Shown here piece by piece: positions 44,085 to 56,200 of a DNA stretch of 64,000 nt. Numbering within the stretch: the stretch's first letter is position 1; every line of letters starts with the position of its first letter. Made by a program: the position numbers and the translations under genes. The stretch is from Ceratothoa steindachneri (lineage: Eukaryota; Arthropoda; Malacostraca; Isopoda; Cymothoidae), in contig OZ018328.1 in the NCBI GenBank assembly GCA_963969495.1, positions 2,657,886 through 2,721,885 on the forward strand, given 5' to 3'. The notes beneath the pieces are model-generated. The model had not been told where the DNA came from, searched no databases, and saw nothing but the letters and a program-made list of their open reading frames with translations.

Positions 44085-44851
44085 CCCATCTTGTGACTGC
44101 CTACTTGGGCATAAGTAGCCGTAATCACTACAACCTACGACTAGGCTATATTAAAAAAACAAAGAACAAGTAAATAACAAATAACAAGGATAAAAAGATC
44201 ATAGGCTAAAAACTAAAAGAAAGCAAAAAGGTAACAAGAAGCGCGTTCCAGCGTCGGTGGTAGGCCCGCCTCGCCCTCGCGCAGGATCATGCGAGTCACA
44301 ACAAACAGTCAAATAAAGTGGAGGAGGCCAGACTCCTCCAAAACGTCGTATAGTCCACATGTCTCTGTGCACGAGCCAGTCCCGATTACAAGGGGCAAAC
44401 GGTAACGATCCCGCTCGGCCCGGCACCGGAACAAGTAACGTGCGCGACGATCACCTGGACATTCAATAAGAATATGCTGAACAGTTGGGGGATAACACAG
44501 TCGTTGCAATAAGGCGCAGGCGAGCGCTCCATCAAATGGCGATGCGTCCTGCGATTGTGTCCAATTCGGAGACGAGAGAAAGCAACCAGAAGCCATCGCG
44601 GCATTGGGGGGTAGGTCTATGAGAGCAGTCGCGGTGCAATGGCACGTAACTTTAAGTTTCCCTCGAGCATCGCTGAGATGGTCGAGGGGAACTTAATGGC
44701 AATACCGTCTCCCATCTTCTTTGCCAATCCTCCCGGAGCGCAGCCCGTACTCTGGCAAAAAAGTTGGTGTGAGGAAGAGCGAAACGCTGGTCTGGTCGCA
44801 TAATCCTCGCAAACTCTTGGTGCCCTCCCCGCAATTCCTACATGTCCAGGA
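44085..44851 (-). mobile_element. I-type 3' fragment
   Basis: Tail landmarks CATCTTGTGACTGCC and GGGCATAAGTAGCC. To the right, ORF2 C-terminal pieces occur on the minus strand: HRHLMERSPAPYCNDC, FSRLRIGHNRRTHR and MRPDQRFALPHTNF. Frame breaks and a duplicated GAGGGGAACTTAA-type stretch near 44690 show decay. Confidence 0.75.
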
Positions 44852-44908
44852 ACTGCATCAAAACTATCATTGTGCCAACTGGTGGGGCGTAACTAAAATT
44901 AGTGGACC

Positions 44909-45495
44909 GCATTCCCATGGGAACAGTCGCAGCGCAATGGCACGTAACTTTTAAGTTCCTCTCGACCGTCTCCTATCTTCTTTGCCATGCAGCTCGGCTC
45001 GGAGGGCTGACCTTATTCCTGCCATGTAGTCAGTGTGAGCAAGAGACAAACGCTGATCTGGTCGTCGCCCAGTCCTTGAGGACTCTTTGCGCCCTCATTC
45101 ACACATCTCCAGGAACCCCAAAGAGGATAAAACTCGACATCCGTCGGCTCGGGGAAACCGTGGAGTCAGAGATACCTCGAACCAGGAGATTCCAATGCCA
45201 CAGGAGCACTCAGGGCACACTGTGAGTCGCTAAAGATCACAATTCGGGCAAGAGCCGTTACTGAGTGGTGTATTGCCACGCAGACGCAGCGCCTGATCGA
45301 GCCATAGACAAAGGTGGTACCCTCCAGGGAGGAGTCCTGGGCAGAAACAGAAGCAACTCACTCAGAGTAAACCTAGGATTGAAGGTTTATCCGCCTCTCG
45401 AGGTAAAGTCCAGTCGGCGGCCTTCCGCGATATCACAGAAGGCCGCGAAGGATTCCGCCACGGACGCAGGGCCCGAGATTGCGTTCATAAACTAA
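44909..45495 (-). mobile_element. I-type ORF2 fragment, rearranged
   Basis: Sequence matches the RNase H/C-terminal part of ORF2 in several separate pieces (near 44920, 45000-45260), then jumps to the region of 4795-4830 (GGTGGTACCCTCCAGGG) and finally to that of about 6260-6420 (CTCACTCAGAGTAAACCTAG and on). At least two internal deletions. Positions 45095-45305 are nearly identical to 48570-48780. Confidence 0.7.
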
Positions 45496-47114
45496 CGGAT
45501 GGCTAATGACATTAAACTTAAGGATTATTTAATGTATAAGTATACAAAAAGAATTAAATAAAAAAAGGACTAATTATATAGAATGTTTCGATAATATCGA
45601 GTGAAAATAGAGGTGATGCAGTTCCGCCGTGCCTATACACGAACCGCCACTGAATGTGTCCTCTGTTGGGATTCGTAATGAATGTAACAGGACTTTTGTA
45701 ATAACCGGTAGATATAATTTTGGTTGGCTGTTGATACCCGTAGACAATTAGGTATATAATTTTTTTGTTGGCCGCCAATGTTTTTTATATTAAATCATAA
45801 TTACCCATTTCCGACCCGGTGTCCTCTTCTTCCTTGAGAGCGAGCGGCGTTTCATTATTATATTGACGATGTTTCACTCAAATAATCTCCCATTTTTTAC
45901 TTGTGTGTTTCCGGTTGCGGTCACACTAAATTTGTTCTCATTTTCTGTCCAGATTCTATACTCACAAGACATCAGTGTTACCTTTTTCCTAAGGAAGTTT
46001 TGCAGCCGTGAACCGGCCTTAGTTAAGAGCACTTTATTAAATTTAAAGCCTGCTGTTTGTAAATTGTATTTGCAATTAATTAATTTCTTACTTCATTGGG
46101 TACGGTAACATTGCTTGTTTAGTTTTACCGGTACATTTCCCTTTCGTTCACGATCATTGCGATCCTATGACTGTCGTAAGTAATACAAGTAGGAGGACTT
46201 GGACACGAGTCCAACTTGTAAAGGTGAGTTTCCCTTGAACATTGACATGATCGAACTGAGTTCTGTGACTCGGCTCATTTGGTAATCTAAATCGACTATT
46301 TCGGGTAACGTCTGATGAGCATTGGGTCTACCTTGACATACCTTAGCTTTACTTCCCGACTGACTGAGCTGCGTTCGGCGACGAGGGTGAGATCACTTTT
46401 TTTCCTATCTCTGTGGAGGAAATGGTCTATTTTATGTTAATAAAAAAAAAAAAGAGTCCTTGAGCATATTTTGGAACGAGGCAGGTGCCTTGACTGCTCG
46501 TCTCGCCAAGGTGAGATTCTAAGCAGGTTTCCTCCGTGTCAGGCTCGGGTTTCTGAGAGACCATTGGGATTTTCCAGACAACGCCCTACCAAGCATAAAT
46601 GCCTCGCTAAGTACCGATAACCATTTTACCTATTTTTATGACCACGAGTCTTCGTTAAGAGGGCGGGGGGGGCTAAGGAGGAAATGTCGCGCCAAGTATT
46701 ATGGCACTAGCGGTAAGTTGGGCATTCTACAATGAGGTGGGTAAGTGTGAGGGGCGCAATGCGATCGTCACACTACGGGGGAGGGAGCCCTTTCCATTAA
46801 GAACTATTCAGATACAGGGAGTGCAGAATATCTGGGTGAACCTAGTCAAGGGAAGCGCGCGCGGGGGGTTGGGTGTTATCGCGGCTATTGGCCTAAGGTT
46901 AAGCACCTAGCCAGGGGCAACAGTCAGGACTTCCATTAGTCCCTTTCCCCCTTAAATCTAAAGGGCAATACCAGCGAGGGCGCATCACGCACATCATCTT
47001 AGTGGCGTTGGGGGCTGAGAGGGTACGCGAGCCCTCGATCCACTCATTATTACGGTTCAAAGCGACGCACGATTGGGGTAATCAAAGTCATTTTGGAGCC
47101 AATTTTATTGACTT
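45496..47114. other. intergenic sequence 3' of UTP15, no gene supported
   Basis: No repeats with other copies in the window and no convincing frame. An AATAAA on the minus strand at 47109-47104 lies six bases past the UTP15 stop and could be its poly(A) signal, though that is unusually close. GC rises between 46650 and 47000. Confidence 0.4.
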
Positions 47115-47294
47115 CTACGCCACCTTCATCTCGCTTTCCGTACTTCTGGGGCCGGCGGAGGACCCCTGTACCTGGATCGAGGGGGCGTCCTTGGACTTAT
47201 TAGCCTGGTCCCTGATGTACCCGGCCGCCATTACCATTTCGATAGCAGCAACGAGATCCAGTCCGTTCTTCGACACCAGGAGGTCCAATTCAAG
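47115..47294 (-). CDS. UTP15: UTP15-like last exon with stop
   Basis: 59 codons plus TAG, acceptor CTTTGCAG. LELDLLVSKNGLDLVAAIE and MVMAAGYIRD form a helix corresponding to the LLETLGMMDMLFA end of vertebrate UTP15. A Ser/Glu-rich tail follows. The longer open frame up to 47468 is intron. Confidence 0.68.
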   Translation of the reverse strand, partial: LELDLLVSKNGLDLVAAIEMVMAAGYIRDQANKSKDAPSIQVQGSSAGPRSTESEMKVA

Positions 47295-50200
47295 CTGCAA
47301 AGAGAAGGGATGGAAGGAGGGTGAGAGTCGAGCCAAGTGACCGAGGACCCTCCTATCCACACTCAGGCAGGAAAGACATGCCATTCGTATGAATACCAGG
47401 GGTAACAATCTGCACAGGTTATTCACAATCTTGTGTGGATGTGTGACTAGGTTGAAACTATGTTGCACGAGCTGGAAGATGTTGGGGAGTAGAAGGCCAG
47501 CATTTTACACGGCTGGATTTGTCATGCTGGGAAGAGAACTCAAATGAAAGACCATCCAGCAAAATACCGGATGCGTGGTCGCCCTAGGTGTAATGCTAAG
47601 ACTTACCTTCTGGTTGAGGCGTGTGAATAAAGATAAGAGCTTGGAATCGTCGCCAATCTGGTGCTGGTAGATATCTGCAAAAGGAAGATAGGTCTGTTCA
47701 GTTCAGGACGAAACCAAAACCTCTCAACCAACGTTTTTGTACTTTCACCACATTTTCACTTCGTCAGTTGGTTTTCAATAACTTTGTGACATCTCTATGG
47801 AGGGGGGCAGGGGCAGAACACCACCGCATCTCCTGAGAAGATACGCAGTTCTCAGTGTAGTGAGGAAGGATATTGTGCAGGCAAGGTAGTGTTTTTGGTC
47901 TTCTTGGTCTTAAGTTACATCTGGTATTGGGGAGGGAAGGGCAAGATTTATTAGGTGCTTGTGAAGCAAATTCGAGTGACTTATCTTATTAGTGACCTAT
48001 ATCGTGGTTTCTCTGAGTTGTCAATGGGGGTATTTAGGATGATTGTTAGGATTGTCTATGAGGGAGATGGGGCTGTCGTTTTTTTGCAGGGGGGGAGGGT
48101 AATACTCAGGTGTTTTGAGTCTGGCTGGTTGTGGTGGGCATGGCCACCCCCAAACCACAGGCTGAAATCAAACTTCTATCAAATAGATTTTTTTTTTCGC
48201 GCCCATCTGGCACCTGCCTACGAGAGCATTAATCGCTGTCATTATCTTCTAGGCTAATGGGAGGATAGATAAAAAAACAACAACAAGCAAGAAGGAGGAA
48301 CATGCAGATCAACCAGACGATGCAATCCTCGCAGTAAGGCGCTGACAAGCGCTCCAGCAAATGGCGATGCGTCCAATTCGGAGACGACAGAAACCAACCT
48401 GAAGACGCCGCGGCATTGGAGAGTAGGTCCATGGGAACAGTCGCGGCGCAATGGCACGTAACTTTAAGTTCCTCTCGACCGTCTCCTATCTTCTTTGCCA
48501 TGCAGTCGGTGTGAGGAAGAGACAAACGCTGATCTGGTCGTCGCCCAGTCCTCGAGGACTCTCTGCGCCCTCATTCCCACATCTCCAGGAACCCCAGAGG
48601 ATAAAACTCGACATCCGTCGGCTCGGGGAAACCGTGGAGTCAGAGATACCTCGAACCAGGAGATTCCAAAGCCACAGGAGCACTCAGGGCACACTGTGAG
48701 TCGCTAAAGATCACAATTCGGGCAAGAGCCGTTACTGAGTGGTGTATTGCCACGCAGACGCAGCGCCTGATCGAGCCCCACTGACTTCAAACAGTGACAC
48801 GAAGTGTGCCCCCAAAAGGCCGACCATAATACGCCCAGGGCCGTGGAGGCTTTGGGAGCAGAGGCGTGGTGACAAATAGACAAAGGTGGTACCCTCTAGG
48901 GAGGCGTCCTGGGCAGAATCAGAGGCGCCACAGACCTGAAAGCCTCACTGCACTCTCGAAGGAGTTTCCTAGCTAAAGAGCGACATTAACCATAGTTCTA
49001 TACCTAACAACCATTTATAAAACACCAACACCTCCCCAGCTTTCTCTCCAACAATAAAAAACAACGAGGGCATCTCCTGGTCAAAGTTTCTAAGGAGAGA
49101 CATAAAGAAAGTGTTGAGGAAAATGAAAAGGTGCGGAAGATCTATAACAGCAGATCCCTCTCCAGGCACTCACTGGAGGGCATCTTTTCTCATTGCTCTA
49201 TGTGCCTCGGCTCAACTCCATTCGTACCTCCACTTCACCCTACCTCCTTAGGAAATATTGGCCGCAGCTCCATACCAAATGACCAACCATCGCAAAAAAA
49301 CTTCTTACCTATGAGAACATTAGTGACCACAACCAGAATTGGCTGATACTGCATGTTGCGGATGTTCTTCAGCAAGAAATGTAAGATACGCGCAAGCATC
49401 TTCGCGCTTTGGCCAGTCAATGCCGAGGACAGAGCGCTCCGCCTGAAAAATATCAACCGATGCTTTACATAAAAGGCTCTGTGAGTAAGGAGTACAATGG
49501 GCTGAAAAATGCCTGCAGTGATTAGGCATGTTTTTGTTTTTTTAATTCAAATAAGCTCTTCTGGCAACCTCCAATGAGGGCATAGACATGAAATAAAAAC
49601 AACGAAAGAATTGTAAAAGAATTATGGGGGGATGAGACGAGTATCATGCATAAAGCTCCTATCTACTAAGTCTGGAGGCGTACCAAGCAGTCTTCTTAGA
49701 AAAGTTTAGTGGGTGGGCTGCTGGTTCTATACTATGGCAATGCCCCATTTGTCCAATTCGGGGTATGATAGTAAATTACTTAATACTATTGAGACATTAT
49801 GGAATAGGTCAATGCACAATAGTATGCAACTTTAAATTCCCATCACCCACCTTCTTTGCCATGTAAGCTGAAGAGCCGTCTTGATTCCTCCCATGTAGTC
49901 AGTCTGTGAAGACAATCTTCCCTATCCCCCACCAGCAGACACATTCCTAAGCAACTACTAAGTGACTCGGAACCCAAATGCAAAGATTTCAATGCGTTTA
50001 GGGCTGAGATTCATTATAGATTAGAGAAGTTCCTGAACAAGGTGCGGTGCATATATTGGAACCTGCTCATATGTGAGCACAGATGCAGCGCCTGAAAGAG
50101 CCTCAAACAAGAGAGATGAAGCGTTGAAGTCAGTACCCCAAAGGAATTTGCACAACTGCAGTGACACAAAGTGCAACATGAGTCAAGAAGTGTGAATGCA

Positions 50201-53200
50201 ATGCTCCCAGTGCTGTGGAGCCTTTGGAGAATGGCAACAAAGGCGTCTGGTATGCTTCAGGATGGCTTAAAAAAATCTCTTCTGGCAACTGCCTGTGAGG
50301 GCAGGACCATCAAAATTACAAATTGGTCAACTTTTAGGCCACATTACAAAGGAAAAAGAAAGAAAGAAAAGAACTAAAAACCAGACAAAGAAAAGGTAAA
50401 CTGTGCTGGAAGGAGGTGTGCCACCTTAGGTGCTTTATTAACATGTAACTAACAACCTGCATAGCTCTATACTAGAGAAGAGCCCTCCTCCATCAATCAA
50501 CAGTTGGGTGTGCTCGAACTCTTCTCATTTACAAGGAACAAGCAGTAGCACCCTGCTAGTCCCAATACTCAAACAAGTACCACTCGCAGAGCCCCACACT
50601 GGGACACTCAACAAGACCCATCACATACTGATAGGTGGTAAATGCACTTGTTATGGGCTATTAGTGGTAAATATGCTATGGTCGGTGCTGAACAGTAAAT
50701 GTGCTTATACAGTTATGAATTAATGAATGGTAAATGAGCTTAATAGTGCCAAGTGGTAACTGAACTTAAAGCATTGAGTTATGTGGCAAATTATCTTAAT
50801 GAGAGTGGTGGCTAATATAAAGAGTGATAAATGAGGTCACAACATGAGTGGTAAGATATTAATTAGTGGTAAATGTACTTAATGTTCATGGTGAGGAATG
50901 GTAAATTGGGTTAATGTTGCAGTGAGTGGAAAATGTACTTACTGCTGAGTGACATATGGTAAAATAACTTGCGTACTGAGTGGTAAATACGCTTATCGTG
51001 AATAGTGGTAATTATGCAGTTGTGAGTGATGACCAGTAACAGTGCTTAACAGTGATAAATGGTTATTGAGCTGTGGTAGCAGGAGTTAAAGCATCAAATT
51101 GTGTGATAAATTGTCACTGTCATAAGTGGTAAATGTACTTAATGTTGTGCTGAATAGTAAATGTACTCAATGCTAGGGTTCAGTGGTAAAATAACAATGT
51201 AGTATAACAGGGAGTAAATGCACTTACTACCACGAATAGTGACTAAATGTGTTGTTAGTAATGATTAGTCAATGTGCTTAATGTAATGAGTGGTAAATGT
51301 TCTTAATAGTGCATACTGAACTCTTAAATGTGATTAATGATAGGGGTGATGTGACAAAAGTGTATAATGCTGTGGTGTGACTCCACTTAATACTGACTCT
51401 TCATTATCCTTAATATGTGATGAGTGGTAAAGTATGTGCATACAGATTGGTAAAAGAAGTTAGTGCAGCTATTGGTAAATGTTAAGTGGTGAATGTGCTT
51501 AATGATGCAAGTGGTAAATTTGTGTAATCTTACATGCAAAATGTAAACATCATCAGTGTTGATTTATGTGGTAAATATGATCAATGTTGACTGCTTATTG
51601 GTAAATGTACTTGATGTTGAGTTGAATTGTAACTGCATGTACCATTGAGTGGTAAATATATTAATGCAGACTAGCAAATAGGTGAAGAGTGGTAAAACCA
51701 CTGCATGTCAGTGAATGATATGAAAAAATGTGGTAAATATGCTTAATGCTGGTTGGTAAACACTTTCAAAGATATGTGATGACTGTGCTTAATGTTGCAA
51801 ATGATGTGGTGAATCTAATTAATGCTGAATGGTAATTTAATTCAGTTTGAGTACAGTTAAATGCATGCAACATTGAGTGCAGAGTGGTAAATATGCTTAA
51901 TGCTGTGATAAGTGGCAATTATATTCAACTATATAACTGGAAAGTTTACATAATGATATGAATGAGTGGTAAATTCATATATTGTGTACTATTGATTTGT
52001 AAATGTGCTTAATGATGCACATGCAATATATGTACTTAGTTTTGAGTGGTAAATATGACCAATGTTATATCTAAGTGAAAAAAGTGAATATGGATTGGTA
52101 AATGAGGTTAATGTTGAGTGGTGATTGGAAAATTTACTTAATGCTGTGGTAAATATGTGTAATGGTGTGATGATTGGTAACCAGACTTAATGTAGTGGGT
52201 ACTTAATGCTAAGTGTGTTTAATATTGACTAGTAAATGTGTTTAATGCTGTGTATTTAATGTTTAGTGATAAATGTAATCAATACTGAGTGGTAAATACA
52301 TTTACCTCTGAGTGGCAAGTGTAACTAGCTGTACTGTGATGAGTGGTAGATATATACATAACAATAGATCCTCATGCTGGGGCTGAGAGAGAAGACACAT
52401 GCTGGGGCTGGAAAGGCCCCAGGGTAAAATTGATATGCACTCTTGTTATATATTTTACTACTGATATTCTCTCATGTTTGTTACAACTGATATTCACTCT
52501 TGTCCTACGTATTCCCTCTGATTTTAATTCTTCCTATAGGTTTTACCACTAATCTTCACTCTTGTAAGCTTCACAACAGATATTCACTCTGTTATAGAGT
52601 TTACCAGTAGTATTCACCCTTTTTATGGGTTTTACCACTAAGCTTCACTCATATTATGGGTTTTACTACTGATTGTCGTAGAATGCCCCCCCTTTTTGTT
52701 CTAAGAGTGCTAAGTGTCTAATATATTGATATTATAATATCTTAAGGAAGAGAGCCAATGGAAACACGTAAGGATATAGAGAAACACACAATAATTCCCT
52801 AAATAAACTTATATTTTAACTCTAACAATTGAACACACAACATTTAAACATTAACCACAGCGATACTCTAAATATTATCATAAACAAGAATTAATTAAAC
52901 TAGTTTGACCCTCTAAAATTGGTTAATTTCGATACACACCTCAATAGTATAAGATTTAGGCTTACGGACTCAACTGGAGTTTAAATGCCTCAGGAATATT
53001 ATTGTCTCACGACGTGTGCCGTCTGTCCAGATGTAGATGGGCAGGATCACTATGTCCTTTTGGCGAGGGTAGCAGCTGGGGGGGTCCACACGGTATTCCG
53101 GGGGGGCGGGGGGTGGTTCTTCAAGGACGAGAACAATTACGGTGCTTTATGCGGCACCAAGGTAGTCATGGTCTCTCTGGCGAGAAGGAGTCGAACTTGG

Positions 53201-56200
53201 TTCATAAACCAAGTTAACTTTTAGTGCGGTGTGACCACCGAGTAACGAGCTCGAGGGGGAGCTTTTCTCCTTCGTTACTTAATTCCTCATTGGTGAGGAC
53301 TGAACTCGGGGAGGGTCTTCTTCAAAGGGCGAAGATCGATGCGGGGGGAGTTTCTCTGACGAGAATAAGTTACTTAAATTTCGGTTTGGTAACCAGGAAC
53401 TAGCTCGAGGATGAGCTGCTTCTTAGTTCCAGTCTTCTTCAAGGGCGAGTATAACGGAGGGGGATTTCTCTGACGAGAATAAGTTGAACTTGGTTCCTCA
53501 ACCAAGTTAACATATGAGTTCAAAGTGGTCATCGAATAACGGGCTCGAGGGGGAGCCTTTTCCTTCTTCTTTTCTTAATTTCTCAAGGACGAGGAATACC
53601 CCTGGTGTTTAAGATGCACCAGGATATGAGGAGTCTCTCTGGCGAGAGGTAAGTTGAACTTAAAGTTAACTTAACGTTTGGCTTGATAACCAGGGACTAG
53701 CTCGAGGATGAGCTGCTTCTTAGCCCCTTAGGTAGGTAGCCCTGCCTCTCTTGCAGGGTACTTCTTGGTCTGGCGAGCCAAGTACACTACCAATCCAGTC
53801 TAGGTAGCTCGGTTTTAATCGAGGACTTCGTCACCTGGAGACTGACGTATACTACCCCGATTTTCCTCAGTGTTCCTCATTTATACCTTGTCACCCCACT
53901 GGGGGAGTGGTAAGGGGGAAGGGGCTTGAGGACGGCCCCAGGAGGGTTCTTATGCCAAACGGTTTTTCCCACCGAGTCTTACATCGGCTCCTCGTTAGCC
54001 TTCGAGCTTGGGAGAAACACGTCTCCAATTTCTTATTTGACGTGAAATTGAATCTCACTCTCCTGGGGGAGATCTTGCATTTTGACCTTTAGGTCTTTCA
54101 TGACGCCGTGTGGTGCAGCGCTGCGGTTACGCGTTTGACCCGCGTATTCCCTCTGATTTTCATTCATGTTATAGGTTTTACCACTAATCTTCACTCTTGA
54201 TGTTAGTTTTATCACTCATAATTTTTTTTACCACCAATGTGCACTCTTGTTGGTTTTACCATAAAATGTTCTTGACCTCTGATATTTACTGTTGATATGG
54301 CTTTTACCACTGATCTACTCTAGTGGTATGTTTCAGCACTTATTTGCACCCATGGTATGGTTTTTACCAGCAAACTACAATCTTGATGTAATTTACTACT
54401 GCCCCACACTCAATGTTTTTTTACCACTGATATTAACTTAGTATGAATTTTACCACTTATCTGCCCTATTTATGCTGATTTTACTACTGATCTTTATGAA
54501 TGGTATGGGGTTTACCATCTATCTGCACAAATTTAAGATGCCTTATATTATTCACTGATAAGGTGGAATATATTATTCACTGATAAGGTGGTAATCAAGT
54601 TTTTGTTTTTTCTGCAGGAATTTTATTGGTCTGATGCCTAATTCACCCTCTCCTGCTACGCCAAAAAGTGATGTAGAAATGGAAAGTTTGTTTGTAACAC
54701 ATAATACACCTTCCCTGTCCAACATGGAGGACCATCAGCCCTGGTTCCAGGAATTGTCATTCTGATCTCACTACAGATTTCATTTTCCAGTCATGGATCT
54801 TGTTTATGAGGGGATAAATAGGGCAATTTCACTGAAAACATGAGCAAGTCAGAGGCTAATTGAAATTGCCCTCTAAGCAGTGCTGGATCCACTCACATAC
54901 TCCAGCCAAAAAAACAAAACAGCGATCAATCAATGTAATCCTCATTTGTCATTTTCCTCTTCAAAGAAAACTTTCTGTGTGATTGACAAAATCATTTCTG
55001 ACAAATATTTCCACACCAACAAAATGCGCACGGGTAATGTGCGCGAAGATCGCCCAGACCAGACTGGGTCATTCAACAAGAATGTGCCGAACAGTCTGGA
55101 GGTTGGGGGTGGGGGCAACGCAGTCGTCGTCGCAATAAGGTGCCGGCGAGTGTGTCCAATTGGGAGAGGACAGAATGAGACCTGCAATGGCATGTAACTT
55201 TAAGTTCCTCTCGACCGTCTCCCATGTTCTTTGCCAAGCAGGCCAGAGGGGTGCCCGTATTCCTGCCATGTAGTCGGTGCGAGGAAGAGCCAAACGCTGG
55301 TCTGGGGTCGCTGCCGCCGTCCTCGTGGATTCTTTGAACGCTCACTCCGAGAACCCAGAAGAAGATGATAATCTCGATATCCTCCGCCCGGCTCATAGAA
55401 ACCGTGGCATCAAGATACCGGGGGGGAGGGGGTTGATGTGGGGAATCCAATGCCCCCAAGAGCACTCAGGGTGCTTTGTGAGTCGCTATAGATCACAATC
55501 CCGTCTCCGAACTGGCCACGACGTGTTACCGACCCCTTCTCCTGTCACTTGGAGCACCTGTATACACCAGCATGGAGATCAGAATGACAACTGGTGAGCC
55601 CCATTCCTCACTGGAAGGAAAGGTGGTTTTGGTTGTTTTCTTTACACTAACCACCAATGGTAGAACCCTTTGCAATACAAGGGGGAGGGGGGGGGCAGAA
55701 ACAGCCCATTCCATATCAGGGGCATGTCAAAATGAGTGTACCCACAGTGGATACCGCAGAAGAGTCTCGGAACAGTTGAGTATTAGTATATTCACCCGAT
55801 GGGTGACCAGATAATGTTTAAAATTCAGTGTCCACATTTGCTACGATTGAACCACTGCCTTGACATTAGAAATCCAATTTCATACCAACAAGGCTAGTGA
55901 GACCTTTATTTTATGTAAATGATAATTATCTAGAGTAAATTTGTAAACTCAATATCATTAACTTGGAAAGTGCTGCCTTCATACAAATACCCATAGTGCT
56001 TGTTAGGTATTATATACAAATTGTTAGAAAATTGTCCACTATATATTACTAGAAATTATCCTGTGTATTGAGAATATCATACAATCTTACAGATATTTGA
56101 AATAGTACTAAAAGTGGAGTTCCCCAAAATTGAAATGGGTTTTGTAGAAAGTATCTACAGTCATTTCTAGGTAATTTTTGTAAATTGAGGAAGGCCTGTT

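Noticed and set aside
45496..47000. Frames at 45554-45778, 45863-46108 and 46701-46910
   Set aside because: Short, with no motif, no splice evidence and no related copy; left unannotated.
47295..47468. N-terminal extension of the last UTP15 exon
   Set aside because: An AG acceptor at 47296-47295 and the phase fit place this part in the intron.
50620..52335. Possible CRISPR-like array
   Set aside because: Unit length is irregular, there are no constant repeats with unique spacers, and the context is a eukaryotic intron.
52985..53224. 79-codon frame in the repeat unit
   Set aside because: Reads through the ~180-bp repeats; the second overlapping frame is equally open, and no motif is seen.
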